Below the pieces are notes generated by a model, which searched no databases, had not been told where the DNA came from, and was given only the letters and a program-made list of their open reading frames with translations. DNA of 7,772 nucleotides, from contig DAOWIX010000153.1 in assembly GCA_030640695.1 (NCBI GenBank), positions 1 through 7,772 of the forward strand. Direction: 5' to 3'. The DNA is from Deltaproteobacteria bacterium. GTDB lineage: Bacteria; Desulfobacterota; Anaeroferrophillalia; Anaeroferrophillales; Tharpellaceae. This document shows positions 6,615 through 7,772 of this stretch, piece after piece. The position numbers and the translations under genes are program-made. The first letter of the stretch is position 1. Each line of letters starts with the position of its first letter.

Positions 6615-7772
6615 TTAGAATTTATAGCGCACCCGACATGAACTTATAAAAATATCTTCATCACTACTGCCGTCACGCTGACCCTCTTCCCAAAAATCCA
6701 TTGCATCACCACCGAACAGGTAACCGGCATTGATGGCAAACTCAAGGTTATCGTAAAGTTTGTATTTCATGTAGGCATCAATTTCAATCCCGACTTCATC
6801 CTCTTCTCTCTGTTTACCGTCATCATCAAGGTAAACAATATCTTCGGCCGTCAACATATACATTGCCGCAGTACCGAATGAAAGTTTTTTGCTGACCTTG
6901 TAATCAAAGGCCAATTTATTCATAATAAAGCCTTTATCAAGCAGATAGTCTTTTTCCGTAAAATAATCATCGTCAGTATACATCGCCTTAAAAATACAGA
7001 TATTGTCAGCCCGGTCGATATCGACCGCCATGAAGGCATCAAAATCACTGTCACCGCCATCATCATCACCAGAAGCGTACCAGAATGTGTAGGTAAACTT
7101 CATTTTATTGACTTTGTAACCAACGTCAAAATGAGCCAGCCAGGCACTTACATCAAAATCCTCGTTGACAACTCCCTGATTATAATCCCAGCCGTTATAT
7201 GACTCTTTAAAATTGGCACCATCGACACTACCGGTCTGAAACATAAGATCCCAATTAAAAAACAGTGCCCCAAAATTGGCCTTACCGTCAGTACCGATGG
7301 TCAAGAGGTCGAGGTCGAAATTGTTGTCGAATTTTTTAATCTGATAATTCTGAGAGGTGATCGTACTAAATGTAGCCGGATCACCATTGTCGGAATCACC
7401 GTTGAAATATAGTCCAAAAATACCGACACTGATGTCTTGGGTCGGTTTAAAGTTTACCCGGGCATAGAAGGCATCAAGGTCTTCGACATCATCATCCGGG
7501 TCTTTGGTTTCATCCCGATAGGGTCGCAACCAAGCCAGTGTCAAGTTAACCGGCCCCGCCGCAATATCAGACGACACCCCCATGATCGTCTCCTTCCAGA
7601 GATAGGAGTTTACGTTAAAGGGCTGCAGACCCATACGTATCCGGGCCTTGTTTTTAAGCCATGGCAATTGAAAGTCAGTGTAGAGCCAGCGCGTTTCCGT
7701 ATTGATTCCATCACCAGAATAACTCCCCCCGACACTTCTCCCCATGGAGCCGGGTTTACCATATTCCAATCC
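6615..7772 (-). CDS. Outer-membrane beta-barrel (porin-like) protein, 5' end outside the window
   Basis: The reading frame is open to the right-hand edge, and the first apparent start (TTG 7769) is more likely an internal Leu, so this is the C-terminal part (386 codons before the stop) of a longer protein. It shows alternating polar/hydrophobic strands rich in aromatic residues, for example YLFGG, FTYTFWYASGD and LSFGTAAMYML, and ends ISSCRVRYKF. A terminal Phe on a final amphipathic strand is the hallmark of BAM-assembled outer-membrane barrels. Many turns or loops are strikingly acidic (DETKDPDDDVEDLDAF; SGDDDGGDSDFDAF). I cannot name the family or substrate with confidence; similarity to alginate-export or other porin families is possible. 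It lies 44 nt upstream of the binding-protein gene on the same strand, which suggests cotranscription and perhaps a shared solute. Its promoter and signal peptide are not in the window. Confidence 0.8.
   Translation of the reverse strand, partial: GLEYGKPGSMGRSVGGSYSGDGINTETRWLYTDFQLPWLKNKARIRMGLQPFNVNSYLWKETIMGVSSDIAAGPVNLTLAWLRPYRDETKDPDDDVEDLDAFYARVNFKPTQDISVGIFGLYFNGDSDNGDPATFSTITSQNYQIKKFDNNFDLDLLTIGTDGKANFGALFFNWDLMFQTGSVDGANFKESYNGWDYNQGVVNEDFDVSAWLAHFDVGYKVNKMKFTYTFWYASGDDDGGDSDFDAFMAVDIDRADNICIFKAMYTDDDYFTEKDYLLDKGFIMNKLAFDYKVSKKLSFGTAAMYMLTAEDIVYLDDDGKQREEDEVGIEIDAYMKYKLYDNLEFAINAGYLFGGDAMDFWEEGQRDGSSDEDIFISSCRVRYKF

Overview
The window looks like chromosomal sequence from an anaerobic, motile Gram-negative bacterium, most likely a deltaproteobacterium in the broad sense (Desulfobacterota/Desulfuromonadota). 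The grounds are family resemblance only: a Gram-negative outer-membrane barrel protein, a chemoreceptor with a very short linker after TM2, PhnD-like binding proteins paired with signalling genes, and a hybrid histidine kinase whose N-terminus (IRRQLMLGIALVHAVLMTIF) is of a type common in that group. No rRNA, tRNA, CRISPR array, insertion sequence or integrase is visible.

Layout. Left half, plus strand: a potentially well-folded leader (about 1-99), a MATE-family multidrug/cation antiporter (100-1467), then a consensus-like sigma70 promoter with a perfect palindrome just downstream. This promoter drives a PhnD-like periplasmic-binding lipoprotein (1580-2518), followed 23 nt later by a hybrid sensor histidine kinase (2542-3625). 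The kinase is broken: its first transmembrane segment is joined out of frame to the end of its dimerisation domain, so the sensor region, second membrane segment and phospho-accepting histidine are gone, while the ATPase and receiver domains remain intact in sequence.

Right half, minus strand (read from right to left): an outer-membrane beta-barrel protein whose 5' end is outside the window (6615-7772), a second secreted PhnD-like binding protein (5677-6570) 44 nt after it, a probable terminator, and a methyl-accepting chemotaxis protein (3643-5529). The kinase and chemoreceptor genes converge with only 17 nt between their stop codons, and a small hairpin spans that point.

How the genes may work together. 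Two PhnD-like binding proteins occur without any visible ABC permease or ATPase, and each lies beside a signalling gene (hybrid kinase; chemoreceptor). The simplest reading is that they are ligand-presenting sensors rather than transport components: the barrel protein would admit a solute, the periplasmic proteins would bind it, and the kinase or chemoreceptor would transmit the signal. This is inference from gene order and family. The ligand cannot be read from the sequence. The kinase arm appears inactivated, or miscollapsed in assembly, in this copy.
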